Origin: Pseudomonas furukawaii | GTDB lineage: Bacteria; Pseudomonadota; Gammaproteobacteria; Pseudomonadales; Pseudomonadaceae | NCBI RefSeq assembly: GCF_002355475.1 | Contig: NZ_AP014862.1 | Span: 4,774,001-4,838,000 of the forward strand | Direction: 5' to 3' | Length of the DNA stretch: 64,000 nt | Part shown: piece after piece, positions 30,293-38,804 of the stretch | Numbering within the stretch: position 1 is the stretch's first letter | Layout of the letters: the number at the start of each line of letters is the position of its first letter | Translations under genes and position numbers: made by a program | Notes under the pieces: generated by a model | Seen by the model: only the letters and a program-made list of their open reading frames with translations | Databases searched by the model: none | Told to the model about the DNA's origin: nothing

Positions 30293-31021
30293 ATGTCGTC
30301 GAAAAAGGATGGCGCACAAAAGGGTGGGGCCCCGGGGGCTGGCTTCAGTAAGACTTCGGCCGGGGGGTCATCATCAAGCTCTAATGATTTTTTTAAGGCA
30401 TCCGCTAGTGCGGCCTCTGCCTCTTCAACTTCGTCCGCCTCGCTGGGTGAAGCAGCTTCTAACAATATCTCTCAGGCCGATATAAAGGAGCAGCTTGAAA
30501 GGTATGCTCAGCAAGCGTTTGCCAAGCTTGCTTTGGAAGTGGAGCGGATGCATGCAGAAAAGGTCGTATATATCGAGCAGGCTCAGAGTCGTGTATCGAG
30601 AAATATCGAGCATTCCACTAATATGCTAAAGACCATTCAGGAAAGTCTCGATACATCCACCAAGATGGTGGAGAAATCTATCGAGGCCCGGGAAAAGCTT
30701 GAAAATGAAATATCATCCATAAAGTCCAATGCGGTTTCTGCTCTTTCGATATTTGTTTCTTTTTTTGCCTTCATTACTGTCAGTATCAATGTTTTCTCGA
30801 AGGCCGCAAATGTGGCTTCGGCTTCAATTCTAGTTGTTGTTTTTTGGTGTCTTTTAATTGGGTTTAATATACTTATTGCAATGCGGTTTAAGGTTAATGG
30901 TGGGGGGCGTCAGTATTGGCTTGCTCTACTTATGGTGGTTTTAGTTTCATTCCTTTCGGTAGGGCTTATCCACTGGCTGCACCCAATCACGGTTGATCGA
31001 GTTATAAGAATTTTAGTGTAG
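30293..31021 (+). CDS. Cargo gene B: coiled-coil membrane protein
   Basis: A 242-residue protein. Residues 1-60 are a low-complexity Gly/Ser/Ala tail with Lys (for example AGGSSSSSNDFFKASASAAS). Residues about 60-145 form a long charged helix or coiled coil (KEQLERYAQQAFAKLALEVE). The C-terminal third has three hydrophobic segments, about 147-167, 174-194 and 205-228 (ending LSVGLIHWLHPITVDR). It would be a membrane-anchored cytoplasmic coiled coil, a layout seen in phage-exclusion effectors; the function is inferred only. No known family recognised. Confidence 0.7.
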   Translation: MSSKKDGAQKGGAPGAGFSKTSAGGSSSSSNDFFKASASAASASSTSSASLGEAASNNISQADIKEQLERYAQQAFAKLALEVERMHAEKVVYIEQAQSRVSRNIEHSTNMLKTIQESLDTSTKMVEKSIEAREKLENEISSIKSNAVSALSIFVSFFAFITVSINVFSKAANVASASILVVVFWCLLIGFNILIAMRFKVNGGGRQYWLALLMVVLVSFLSVGLIHWLHPITVDRVIRILV

Positions 31022-31103
31022 GCAAGACCAGGGAGCGCTAGGAGAAAGGGGGGTCATTCTCTTCTCTTTCGCAGCGCAAGGATGACTCGCGGGTTAAAAA
31101 GCC

Positions 31104-31121
31104 TGTCGAAAAAGTGTCGAA
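31104..31121. promoter_or_regulatory. Right pair of TGTCGAA repeats, candidate integrase arm sites
   Basis: TGTCGAA at 31104-31110 and 31115-31121, with the same 11-bp spacing and orientation as the left pair. It is about 95 bp inside the right attachment repeat, and the left pair is about 75 bp inside the left one. Confidence 0.55.
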
Positions 31122-31167
31122 GCCACTGGCGAGAACTGGCCTGAATCGACATGGGCGATTGGTTGAG

Positions 31168-31187
31168 AAGCCCGTAACGACGGGCTT
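31168..31187. terminator. Terminator at the right end of the element
   Basis: AAGCCCGT-AACG-ACGGGCTT hairpin between the cargo genes and attR; a short T-run only, so moderate strength. Confidence 0.65.
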
Positions 31188-31214
31188 TGCAACGCAATGA
31201 AGTGGCAATCTACA

Positions 31215-31235
31215 GGGCCTCGCGCCCGGTTTTTT
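31215..31235 (+). repeat. attR-side direct repeat
   Basis: Second copy of GGGCCTCGCGCCCGGTTTTTT, extended by one T. The bases before it (CTACA) differ from the left copy, so the hairpin stem is shortened here. Confidence 0.85.
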
Positions 31236-31361
31236 TGTGCCGGCGACAAAGCCGAAGCGGTGCTGGGCGCAACCTCGGTGAAACAGGCTGATACTGGAAG
31301 GGGATTCCGACCGACTCGCCAGCGCCTATGCTTGGCACCGCTTGCCGCAGAGGAGATCACC

Positions 31362-31637
31362 ATGACCCAGGACTACCAGCCCCTTTCCTGCGACCTCTAC
31401 GACTACATCGAGATCGCCTGCCTGCACCACTACCAGCTGCACATCGAACTGGCCGGCGGCGCGCGCCTGGACGCACGCGCCGTCACCACCCTGACCACGG
31501 CGGACAAGGAGGAATACCTGCTGGTGCAGAACGAGGGTGGCCAGGAACGCCTGCGGCTGGACCGCATCACCGCCATCACCCCGCTCACCGAAGGGGCGAG
31601 CTTCGGCCGTGTCCTGCTGGGCAACCAGGTGTGCTGA
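31362..31637 (+). CDS. rof: Rof-family (Rho-binding antiterminator) protein
   Basis: A 91-residue protein. Rof (YaeO) proteins bind Rho and reduce Rho-dependent termination. The family opening YQPLSCDLYDYIEIACLHHY (about 5-24) and the Sm-like strands KEEYLLVQNEGGQERLRLDR and ITAITPL are visible. The start at 31362 follows AGGAGATCACC. It is followed by a hairpin terminator and stands just outside the integrated element. Confidence 0.85.
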   Translation: MTQDYQPLSCDLYDYIEIACLHHYQLHIELAGGARLDARAVTTLTTADKEEYLLVQNEGGQERLRLDRITAITPLTEGASFGRVLLGNQVC

Positions 31638-31665
31638 GAATCGACAGGGCCGATCTGCGGGCATG

Positions 31666-31689
31666 AAAAACCGGGCCTCGGCCCGGTTT
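31666..31689. terminator. Terminator between the Rof-like gene and the DUF2058 gene
   Basis: CCGGGCC-TC-GGCCCGG with an A-run and TTT, between convergent genes. Its sequence GGGCCTCGGCCCGGTTT closely resembles the element's attachment repeat. Confidence 0.85.
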
Positions 31690-31695
31690 CTCGCA

Positions 31696-32235
31696 TCACC
31701 ACATCAGATCGTCCGGCACCTTGTAGGCGGCGTAGGGATCGTCCGCATCCGGCTCGTCCACCTGGGTATTGAGCAACACCACCCGGCGCGGGTCGCGCTC
31801 CTGGATCTTCAGTGCCGCATCGCGGGGAATCACTTCGTAGCCGCCGCCATGACGCACGATGGCCAGGGAGCCGCGACTCAGCTTGTCACGCATCATGGCG
31901 TTCACCGAGAGGCGCTTGACCTTCTTCTCGTCGACGAAGTTGTAGTAATCCTCGGTGGTCAGCTTCGGCAACCGGCTGGTCTCGATCAACTGCTTGATCT
32001 GGGCCGCACGCGCCTTCTGGTCGACCTTTTCCTGCTGCTGGCGATTCAGCTCCTGGTCACGGGCGGCCTTCTCGGCCTGGGCCTGGAGAGCCGCCTGGCG
32101 CAGGGAGTCGTCCTTCTCCACCTGGTTCTTCTTCTCCAGGCGGGTCTGCTTCTGCTGTTGCTTGGCGGCCTGCTTGGCCTGCTTTTCATTCACCAGCCCG
32201 GCTTTCAGCAGCTGGTCGCGAAGGGATAGGCTCAT
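31696..32235 (-). CDS. DUF2058 (YaiL-like) nucleoprotein
   Basis: A 179-residue protein beginning MSLSLRDQLLKAGLVNEKQA at 32235; the longer frame is not family-like. A highly charged coiled coil with many Lys, Gln and Glu (about 20-85) precedes a compact C-terminal part with YYNFVDEKKVKRLSVNA and SRGSLAIVRHGGGYEVIPR. YaiL-like proteins are described as nucleoid- or ribosome-associated, but their role is unsettled. It follows mazG on the same strand by 20 bp. Confidence 0.88.
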   Translation of the reverse strand: MSLSLRDQLLKAGLVNEKQAKQAAKQQQKQTRLEKKNQVEKDDSLRQAALQAQAEKAARDQELNRQQQEKVDQKARAAQIKQLIETSRLPKLTTEDYYNFVDEKKVKRLSVNAMMRDKLSRGSLAIVRHGGGYEVIPRDAALKIQERDPRRVVLLNTQVDEPDADDPYAAYKVPDDLMW

Positions 32236-32255
32236 GGGTGGTTCAGTCTCTCTAC

Positions 32256-33086
32256 TTAGCAGCCAAGGGCGGCTTTTTCCTGCTTCTTGGCTTCGCCCCA
32301 GAGGGCATCCAGTTCTTCCAGGGCGCAATCTTCAATGGGACGACCCGCATCGCGCAATGCCTGTTCGATAAAACGGAAGCGTCGATCGAACTTGGCGTTG
32401 GCCGAACGCAGCGCCGCCTCCGGGTCCACCTTGAGGTGCCGGGCAAGGTTGACCGCCACGAACAGCAGGTCGCCCACCTCCTCGGCGATCGCCTCGGGAT
32501 CGTTCTCGCTCATGGCCTCCAGCACCTCGTCCAGCTCCTCCCGGAGCTTGTCCACCACCGGCAGCGCCTCGGGCCAGTCAAAGCCCACCTGGGCGGCTCG
32601 CTTCTGCAGCTTGGCGGCGCGGGACAGGGCCGGCAGGGCGCTGGGTACGTCATCCAGCAGGGACAGCTGTTCCGGTGCGGCGGCCTTCTCGGCGCGCTCC
32701 TCCGCCTTGATCTCCTCCCAGCGCTGCTTGATCGCCGCTTCCTCCAGGCGGGCCATGTCCGGCGCACCATGGAGGTCGCCGTCAGGGAACACGTGGGGAT
32801 GGCGGCGCAGCAGCTTGCGAGTGATGCCGTCCACCACCTCGGCGAATTCGAAGCGCCCCTCCTCCTTCGCCAGCTGGCTGTAGTAGACGACCTGGAACAG
32901 CAGGTCACCCAACTCACCCGGCAGGTGATCGAAGTCACCGCGCTCGATGGCATCGGCCACTTCGTAGGCTTCCTCGATCGTGTGGGGGACGATGCTGGCG
33001 TAGTCCTGCTTCAGGTCCCAGGGACAGCCGTGCTGCGGGTCACGCAGCCGCGCCATCAGATGCAGCAGATCATTGAGTTGGTACAT
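32256..33086 (-). CDS. mazG: MazG nucleoside triphosphate pyrophosphohydrolase
   Basis: A 276-residue all-alpha NTP pyrophosphohydrolase with two tandem MazG domains, as in the E. coli enzyme. It hydrolyses (d)NTPs, and in E. coli it lowers ppGpp levels. Domain 1 has CPWDLKQDYASIVPHTIEEA (about 21-40) and PGELGDLLFQVVYYSQLA; domain 2 has KLREELDEVLEAM and IAEEVGDLLFVAVNLARHL. The start at 33086 gives MYQLNDLLHLMARLRDP. It lies downstream of relA on the same strand, a pairing known in many proteobacteria that fits the ppGpp link. Confidence 0.95.
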   Translation of the reverse strand: MYQLNDLLHLMARLRDPQHGCPWDLKQDYASIVPHTIEEAYEVADAIERGDFDHLPGELGDLLFQVVYYSQLAKEEGRFEFAEVVDGITRKLLRRHPHVFPDGDLHGAPDMARLEEAAIKQRWEEIKAEERAEKAAAPEQLSLLDDVPSALPALSRAAKLQKRAAQVGFDWPEALPVVDKLREELDEVLEAMSENDPEAIAEEVGDLLFVAVNLARHLKVDPEAALRSANAKFDRRFRFIEQALRDAGRPIEDCALEELDALWGEAKKQEKAALGC

Positions 33087-33113
33087 GGCAGGCATTCCAG
33101 TGAGCAGCACCGC

Positions 33114-33180
33114 AGGTTGGTACAGAGCGTAGCGAAGCCCAACATCGCAGCGTTGGGCTTCGCAGGCTCGGCGCCAACCT
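33114..33180. repeat. 67-bp imperfect palindromic repeat between relA and mazG
   Basis: Outer arms AGGTTGG (33114-33120) and CCAACCT (33174-33180) enclose inner 12-bp arms GCGAAGCCCAAC (33132-33143) and GTTGGGCTTCGC (33152-33163). The motif GTTGGGCTTCGC is a dispersed repeat I have seen in several Pseudomonas genomes. It reaches the relA stop codon. Confidence 0.7.
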
Positions 33181-35425
33181 AGGCTGCGCGGTTACGACGG
33201 GCCTCGATGATGTTCGGCAATTGGGCGATGCGCGCCAGCAGCCGGCCCAGGGCATCCAGCCCGGGAATCTCGATGGTCAGCAACATGGACGCGGTGTTGT
33301 CTTCCTTGTTGGAGCGGGTGTTCACCGCCAGCACGTTGATGCGCTCGTTGAGCAGGACCTGGGAGACGTCACGCAGCAGGCCGGAGCGGTCGTAGGCCCG
33401 AATGACGATATCCACAGGGTAGGTCTGCACCGGCACCGGCCCCCAGCTCACCTGGATCATCCGCTCCGGCTCGCGACCGGCCAGTTGCAGGGCCGAGGCG
33501 CAATCCTGGCGGTGAATACTGACGCCGCGTCCCAGGGTGATGTAGCCGACGATGGGGTCGCCCGGCACCGGCTGGCAGCAACCGGCCATCTGCGTCAGCA
33601 GGTTGCCGACACCCTCGATCTGCACGTCGCCGCGCTTGCCCGGCTTGTAGGCCGTGGCCTTGCGCGGGATGAGCTCCAGTTGCTCGTTGTGGCCACGCTC
33701 CGGCTCCGCCAGCGCCTGGGCGCCATTGACCACATGGGCCAGGCGCAGGTCACCGGCGCCCAGCGCGGCGTACATGTCCTCGGCGGTGCGCAGGTTGCAC
33801 TTCTCGGCGAGCTTCTCGAAGTCCACCGGCGGCAGCGCCAGGCGCTGCAGCTCGCGCTCCAGCATGGCCTTGCCGGCGGCGACGTTCTGGTCGCGGGCCT
33901 GCAGCTTGAACCAGTGGACGATCTTCGCCCGTGCCCGGGAGGTCGTGATGTAGCCCAGGTTGGGGTTCAGCCAGTCGCGGCTGGGCGCACCGTTCTTGCC
34001 GGTGATGATCTCCACCTGCTCGCCGGTCTGCAGTCCGTAGTTGAGCGGCACGATCCGCCCATTGACCTTGGCGCCACGGCAGTTATGGCCGATCTCGGTG
34101 TGCACCCGGTACGCGAAGTCCAGGGGCGTGGCGCCCTTGGGCAGGTCGATGGCATGGCCATCGGGCGTGAAGACGTAGACCCGGTCGGGCTCGATATCCA
34201 CCCGCAACTGCTCGGCGAGGCCGCCGATGTCGCCCAGTTCCTCGTGCCATTCGAGCACCTGGCGCAACCAGGCGATCTTCTCTTCGTAGTGGTCGGAGCT
34301 GGACTTGACGTCGGTGCCCTTGTAGCGCCAGTGGGCGCAGACCCCGAGCTCGGCTTCCTCATGCATGGCGTGGGTGCGTATCTGCACCTCCAGCACCTTG
34401 CCATCCGGTCCGATCACCGCGGTGTGCAGGGAGCGGTAGCCGTTCTCCTTCGGGTTGGCGATGTAGTCGTCGAATTCCTTGGGGATGTGCCGCCAGAGGG
34501 TGTGGACGATACCCAGGGCGGTGTAGCAGTCCCGCACTTCCGGCACCAGCACCCGAACGGCGCGCACGTCGTAGATCTGGCTGAACTGCAGCCCCTTGCG
34601 CTGCATCTTCCGCCAGATGGAATAGATGTGCTTGGCACGGCCGCTGATATCGGCCTTGATGCCGGTCGCGGCGAGTTCCTCGCGCAGCTGCTTCATCACG
34701 TCGGCGATGTACTGCTCGCGATCCAGGCGCCGCTCGTGCAGCAGCTTGGCGATCTGCTTGTACTGCTCCGGTTCCAGGTAACGGAAGGACAGGTCCTCCA
34801 GCTCCCATTTGATGTGGCCGATGCCGAGGCGGTGGGCAAGTGGCGCGTAGATGTCGAACACCTCGCGGGCGACGCGATGGCGCTTCTCCTCATCGGCGTT
34901 CTTCACCTCGCGGATGGCGCAGGTGCGTTCGGCGAGCTTGATCAGCGCCACGCGCACGTCGTCCACCATGGCCACGAGCATCTTGCGCAGGTTCTCCACC
35001 TGCGCCTGAGCCCCCAGGACCATGGACTGGCGGGGGTTGAGGCTGGCGCTGATGGCGGCCATGCGCAGCACGCCCTCGATCAGCTTGGCCACCACCGCAC
35101 CGAATCGCTGCTGCACGGCCTGCAGCTGGATCTTGCCTTCGCGTACGCCGCGATAGATAACGGCGGCCACCAGGGACTCCTGGTCCAGCTTCAGGTCCGC
35201 GAGGATCTCGGCGATCTCGAGGCCCGTCTGGAAGCTGGAAGTACCCTCGGCCCAGCGGTTCTGGGCGGCGATGGCCTGTTGCTCGGCGTCGCGGGCGAAC
35301 TCGCACGCCTCCTTGAGTACCGCGCGGTCGAGCACCGGATCGAGGCTGATGACATGGTCCAGCCATGCCTCGAGGTTGATGCTGCCGTCCGTATTGACCG
35401 GCTGTTGCGCTCTCACCTGTACCAT
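33179..35425 (-). CDS. relA: RelA, ribosome-dependent (p)ppGpp synthetase
   Basis: A 748-residue long RSH protein. Order: degenerate HD domain (about 55-200), which lacks the intact HD pair that SpoT needs for hydrolysis; synthetase domain (about 240-390) with SIWRKMQRKGLQFSQIYDVR and NPKENGYRSLHTAVIGPDG; TGS (about 405-470, YVFTPDGHAIDLPKGATPLD); helical and zinc-finger-like region (about 560-650, containing AGCCQPVPGD); ACT (about 665-745). It makes pppGpp from GTP and ATP when uncharged tRNA is in the A site. It leads the leftward relA-mazG-DUF2058 run. Confidence 0.96.
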   Translation of the reverse strand: MVQVRAQQPVNTDGSINLEAWLDHVISLDPVLDRAVLKEACEFARDAEQQAIAAQNRWAEGTSSFQTGLEIAEILADLKLDQESLVAAVIYRGVREGKIQLQAVQQRFGAVVAKLIEGVLRMAAISASLNPRQSMVLGAQAQVENLRKMLVAMVDDVRVALIKLAERTCAIREVKNADEEKRHRVAREVFDIYAPLAHRLGIGHIKWELEDLSFRYLEPEQYKQIAKLLHERRLDREQYIADVMKQLREELAATGIKADISGRAKHIYSIWRKMQRKGLQFSQIYDVRAVRVLVPEVRDCYTALGIVHTLWRHIPKEFDDYIANPKENGYRSLHTAVIGPDGKVLEVQIRTHAMHEEAELGVCAHWRYKGTDVKSSSDHYEEKIAWLRQVLEWHEELGDIGGLAEQLRVDIEPDRVYVFTPDGHAIDLPKGATPLDFAYRVHTEIGHNCRGAKVNGRIVPLNYGLQTGEQVEIITGKNGAPSRDWLNPNLGYITTSRARAKIVHWFKLQARDQNVAAGKAMLERELQRLALPPVDFEKLAEKCNLRTAEDMYAALGAGDLRLAHVVNGAQALAEPERGHNEQLELIPRKATAYKPGKRGDVQIEGVGNLLTQMAGCCQPVPGDPIVGYITLGRGVSIHRQDCASALQLAGREPERMIQVSWGPVPVQTYPVDIVIRAYDRSGLLRDVSQVLLNERINVLAVNTRSNKEDNTASMLLTIEIPGLDALGRLLARIAQLPNIIEARRNRAA

Positions 35426-35509
35426 CTTGCCTACCTTCCCTACGACGTGAACCCCTCACGTCGAACTGTCGCCAGCCTCTGTCGTGCCGGTCGGATTACG
35501 CGGGCATCC

Positions 35510-36862
35510 CTAGCCCGCCTCGAATAACGCCATGGCCTCGACATGGGCCGTCTGAGGAAACATGTCGAGAATCCCGGCCTTCTTCAACTGGTACCCCTGC
35601 TTCACCAGCTCCGCGCTGTCACGCGCCAGGGTCGCCGGATTGCAGGATACATAGACCACTCTGCGTGCGCCGGTTGCCGCCATCTGCCGAACGGCCTCAA
35701 AAGCACCGTCACGGGGCGGATCCAGCAGTACCGCATCGAATCCCTGACGCGCCCAGGCCGCATCGGCCAGCGGGTTCGACAGGTCGGCCTGGAAGACCTG
35801 CAGGTTCTCCAGGCCATTGGCCCTGGCATTGCCACGGGCCCGTTGCACCATGGCCTCGACGCCTTCCACCGCCACCACTTCACGCACCTGGCGCGCCAGA
35901 GGCAGGGCGAAGTTGCCGAGTCCGCAGAACAGGTCCAGCACCCGGTCGCCCGGCTGCGGGTTCATCCAGTCTAGCGCCTGGGCGACCATCGCCTCATTGA
36001 CCGCGGCATTCACCTGGACGAAATCTCCCGGGCGATAGTCCAGCTCCAGGTTCCAGCGCTCCAGCCGGTACGCCAGCCGGGCGTCCGCCTGGTCAGGCTG
36101 GGGCTCGCCTTCACCCTGAAGCCAGAGCTGCGCGCCCTGCGCCTGGCAGAACGCGCGCAGGCGCAGCAGATCGGCCTCGGCAAGCGGCTGGGTGTGACGC
36201 AGCAACAGCGCCGACGCGGTGCCCTGGAAGAGTTCCACATGGCCGACCGCCTGGGGCTTGTCGAAGCCACGCAGCAGGTCGGACAACCCGCGCAGCAGAG
36301 GCTGCAAGGGCTGTACCAGCACCAGACAATCCTCGATGCCGACGATGGCCTGGCTGGACGCCGCGCGGAACCCGACCTCCAGCTGCCGCGCCCTGGCATC
36401 CCAGCGCACGGCAATGCGCGCGCGCCGCCGATAACCGAACTCGGTCCCCACAAGTGGGGCCGCCCAGGTGGCCGGTGCCAGGTCGGCGAAACGTGCCAGT
36501 TGCTCGGCCAGGGTGCGCTGTTTCAGGGCGAGCTGTTCGCCATGGGGCAGGTGCTGCAGGGTGCAGCCGCCGCAGTGCCCGGCATGGGCGCAGGGCGGCG
36601 CCAGGCGCAGCGGGCTGGCGACCAGCACTCGCTCGGCGCGGGCCTCCACCACCTGGCTGCGAGCGGCGAGCACACGGGCCTCCACCTCTTCCTCGGGCAG
36701 GGCGCCGGCGACGAACCAGGTGCGCCCTTCGAGGAAGGCGATGCCCCGTCCGTCATGGGCCAGCCGCTCGATGCGTAGCCGCTGCTTCTTGCCCACGGGC
36801 ACCTGCGGCGTCCGTGCTCCGCCACTGGGCTGGAAGCGCAGGCCTGCGTTACGCCGGGACAT
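35510..36862 (-). CDS. rlmD: RlmD, 23S rRNA (uracil-1939-C5)-methyltransferase
   Basis: A 450-residue RumA/RlmD enzyme. The N-terminal TRAM domain (about 20-75) has [20 protein letters not shown]. The four-cysteine iron-sulfur site is seen in [19 protein letters not shown] (about 88-106). The SAM fold shows [20 protein letters not shown], and the catalytic Cys is in [13 protein letters not shown] near 405. The start at 36862 gives [15 protein letters not shown] and overlaps cysM by 14 bp; the longer frame lies entirely in cysM. It is followed by relA on the same strand. Confidence 0.95.
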   Translation of the reverse strand: MSRRNAGLRFQPSGGARTPQVPVGKKQRLRIERLAHDGRGIAFLEGRTWFVAGALPEEEVEARVLAARSQVVEARAERVLVASPLRLAPPCAHAGHCGGCTLQHLPHGEQLALKQRTLAEQLARFADLAPATWAAPLVGTEFGYRRRARIAVRWDARARQLEVGFRAASSQAIVGIEDCLVLVQPLQPLLRGLSDLLRGFDKPQAVGHVELFQGTASALLLRHTQPLAEADLLRLRAFCQAQGAQLWLQGEGEPQPDQADARLAYRLERWNLELDYRPGDFVQVNAAVNEAMVAQALDWMNPQPGDRVLDLFCGLGNFALPLARQVREVVAVEGVEAMVQRARGNARANGLENLQVFQADLSNPLADAAWARQGFDAVLLDPPRDGAFEAVRQMAATGARRVVYVSCNPATLARDSAELVKQGYQLKKAGILDMFPQTAHVEAMALFEAG

Positions 36863-37760
36863 GGGGGGCGTCGTAGATTCCCGTGGAGAGGTAGCGATCG
36901 CCGCGGTCGCAGATGATGGCCACCAGGGTGGCGTTCTCCACCTCGCGGGAGAGTCGCAGCATGGCCGCCACCGCACCGCCGGAAGAGACGCCGCAGAAGA
37001 TGCCTTCCTCGCGGGCCAGGCGACGCATGGTCGACTCGGCTTCGGCCTGGGCCATGTCGATCACCCGGTCGACGCGGTCGGCCTGGTAGATCTTCGGCAG
37101 GTATTCCTGCGGCCAGCGGCGGATGCCGGGAATCGCCGAGCCTTCCTGGGGCTGCAGGCCGACGATCTGGATGTTCGGGTTCTGCTCCTTCAGGTAACGC
37201 GACACACCCATGATGGTGCCGGTGGTGCCCATGGAGCTGATGAAATGCGTGATGGTGCCCTGGGTCTGTTGCCAGATCTCCGGTCCGGTGCCCACGTAGT
37301 GGGCCTCCGGGTTGTCGCCGTTGGCGAACTGGTCCAGCACCTTGCCACGACCACCGCGCTGCAGGCTCTCGGCCAGATCGCGGGCGCCTTCCATGCCTTC
37401 CTCACGGCTCACCAGAACCAGTTCCGCACCGTAGGCGGTCATGGCGGCCTTGCGCTCGGCGCTCATGTTGTCGGGCATGATCAGGATCATCTTGTAGCCC
37501 TTGATGGCGGCCGCCATGGCAAGGGCGATCCCGGTGTTGCCGGAGGTGGCCTCGATCAGGGTGTCCCCGGGCTGGATATCGCCCCGCAGCTCCGCACGGG
37601 TGATCATCGACAGGGCCGGGCGGTCCTTCACCGAGCCGGCCGGGTTGTTGCCTTCGAGCTTGACCAGGAGGGTGTTGCTGGTATCGCCGGCCAGGCGCTG
37701 CAAACGCACCAGCGGGGTCTGGCCGACGCAGTCGGCGATAGTGGGGTACTGCAGGGTCAT
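36849..37760 (-). CDS. cysM: CysM, cysteine synthase B
   Basis: A 303-residue PLP enzyme making cysteine from O-acetylserine with sulfide or thiosulfate. The PLP lysine is in [17 protein letters not shown] (Lys at about 45), the substrate loop is [20 protein letters not shown] (about 68-87) and the phosphate-binding Gly/Thr loop is [16 protein letters not shown]. The start at 37760 gives [20 protein letters not shown]. The overlap with rlmD suggests they are co-expressed. Confidence 0.95.
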   Translation of the reverse strand: MTLQYPTIADCVGQTPLVRLQRLAGDTSNTLLVKLEGNNPAGSVKDRPALSMITRAELRGDIQPGDTLIEATSGNTGIALAMAAAIKGYKMILIMPDNMSAERKAAMTAYGAELVLVSREEGMEGARDLAESLQRGGRGKVLDQFANGDNPEAHYVGTGPEIWQQTQGTITHFISSMGTTGTIMGVSRYLKEQNPNIQIVGLQPQEGSAIPGIRRWPQEYLPKIYQADRVDRVIDMAQAEAESTMRRLAREEGIFCGVSSGGAVAAMLRLSREVENATLVAIICDRGDRYLSTGIYDAPHVPA

Positions 37761-37911
37761 GGCGGGTTTCGCAATCCGGACGCAGGGGCTGCATATGATA
37801 GCGACAAACCGCTCGACGCCATATCGCACAAGCGTTTCGGCTTATGGCTTACGGCTATAAGCCCGTGACGAAAAGGAATGGCCAGGGTCGAGGCGGTTTT
37901 ACAGCCTTGAT

Positions 37912-37930
37912 GAAAATGAATAGCATTCGC
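37912..37930 (+). promoter_or_regulatory. Possible Fur box upstream of the Sel1 gene
   Basis: GAAAATGAATAGCATTCGC agrees with the 19-bp Fur consensus at 13 positions by hand count, including the AATGA and CATT halves. It lies 33 bp before the chosen start of the Sel1-repeat gene; Sel1 genes near siderophore loci in pseudomonads are often iron-regulated. Confidence 0.45.
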
Positions 37931-37963
37931 CTTCCTCAGCCTGCCCGCTCCGTCCTTCCGGCC

Positions 37964-38764
37964 ATGACCATGCCCCTCACCCGAACCGAAACCCTCGACA
38001 GCGAGGCATTGCGTCAGCGCCTGGCAACGGACCCGCACCAGGCTGCCCGGATCCTTCTCGATGCCGCTCGCGAAGGCCTGGTGCCGGCCCAGACATTGCT
38101 GGGGCAGATCCTGCTCGACGGCACCGGCATCGAGCGCGATCCCGCCCTGGCGCGCACCTGGTTCCGAATCGCCGCCGAGGGCGGTGACGCCATGGCGCGC
38201 AACATGCTCGGACGTTGCCTGGAACAGGGCTGGGGAGGCGAGGTGGACCTGACCGCCGCCGCGCGTGAATACCACCTGGCCATGGCCTCCGGACTGGACT
38301 GGGGCTACTACAACTACGCTGCCCTGCTGGCGTCGGGACGGGGCGTGGAGCCTGACCCGGCCGGCGCCTTCCAGCTGTACCTCAAGGCCGCCGAGATGGG
38401 CCACGCCAAGGCAATGAACTTCGTGGGGCGCTTCTATGACGAGGGCATAGGTATCGCCCCCTCGTCCGAGCAAGCGCGCTACTGGTACCAGCGCTCCGCC
38501 GAAGCCGGAGACTTCCGGGGCCAGTTCAGCCACGCCGCCGCACTGGCGGACCGGGGTTATCTGGAGGAAGCCCTGCGCTGGCTGGACAAGGCCCTGGCGG
38601 GTGGCAACCTGAATTTCCTCCGGGCCAGCCGCGCCCGCCTGGCCCAGGCGCCACAGCCACAGATCCGGGCACTGGCCCTGCCCTATCACCAACGCGCCGC
38701 CGAGCTGGGCGACGACAGCGACCGCCGCGCCCTGGCGGACCATGTCCGAAACCTCCTTCCCTAG
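37964..38764 (+). CDS. Sel1-repeat (TPR-like) protein
   Basis: A 266-residue protein with about five Sel1-like repeats (about 40-200), for example GLVPAQTLLGQILLDGTG and GHAKAMNFVGRFYDEGIGI, forming an alpha-solenoid protein-binding scaffold. No signal peptide is seen at the chosen start. The start is uncertain: Met codons at 37910, 37964 and 37970 are possible, and 37964 gives MTMPLTRTETLDSEALRQRL, beyond the possible Fur box. Similar proteins sit beside TonB receptors in P. aeruginosa, suggesting an iron-uptake tie, although no receptor gene is present here. Confidence 0.82.
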   Translation: MTMPLTRTETLDSEALRQRLATDPHQAARILLDAAREGLVPAQTLLGQILLDGTGIERDPALARTWFRIAAEGGDAMARNMLGRCLEQGWGGEVDLTAAAREYHLAMASGLDWGYYNYAALLASGRGVEPDPAGAFQLYLKAAEMGHAKAMNFVGRFYDEGIGIAPSSEQARYWYQRSAEAGDFRGQFSHAAALADRGYLEEALRWLDKALAGGNLNFLRASRARLAQAPQPQIRALALPYHQRAAELGDDSDRRALADHVRNLLP

Positions 38765-38804
38765 AACCAGGGACAGCGCAGTGCCTACAGGCACCGGCCT
38801 GGTA

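Larger units (their letters stand above)
25455..31235. mobile_element. Integrative element 1: filamentous-phage-type satellite / mini-prophage
   Basis: A 5.78-kb element bounded by 21-bp direct repeats. A single leftward operon (29131 down to 25509) encodes two HTH proteins, two small unknown proteins, a Rep and a tyrosine integrase, each overlapping the next. A divergent repressor, a palindromic operator and a two-gene AT-rich cargo complete it. The integrase-plus-replication-initiator pair is the one found in integrated Pf-type inoviruses, but coat, adsorption and Zot-like assembly genes are absent. That suggests a satellite needing a helper phage, or a replicating mini-element. Confidence 0.75.
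31022..31361. other. Right end of element and leader of the Rof-like gene
   Basis: About 340 bp without a gene: the element's right arm (TGTCGAA pair, terminator, attachment repeat) up to 31235, then about 125 bp of core sequence leading to the Rof-like start, with AGGAG ten bases before that ATG. A frame opening at 31197 spans the junction but has no supporting signal. Confidence 0.55.

Noticed and set aside
31215-31235. A tRNA as the attachment site of the satellite
   Set aside because: The repeated sequence is a terminator hairpin and no cloverleaf is present near either end.
33221-35527. 768-codon frame opposite relA
   Set aside because: Shadow of relA from GC-rich codon use; composition is His/Gln/Leu-rich with no family motif, while relA is certain.
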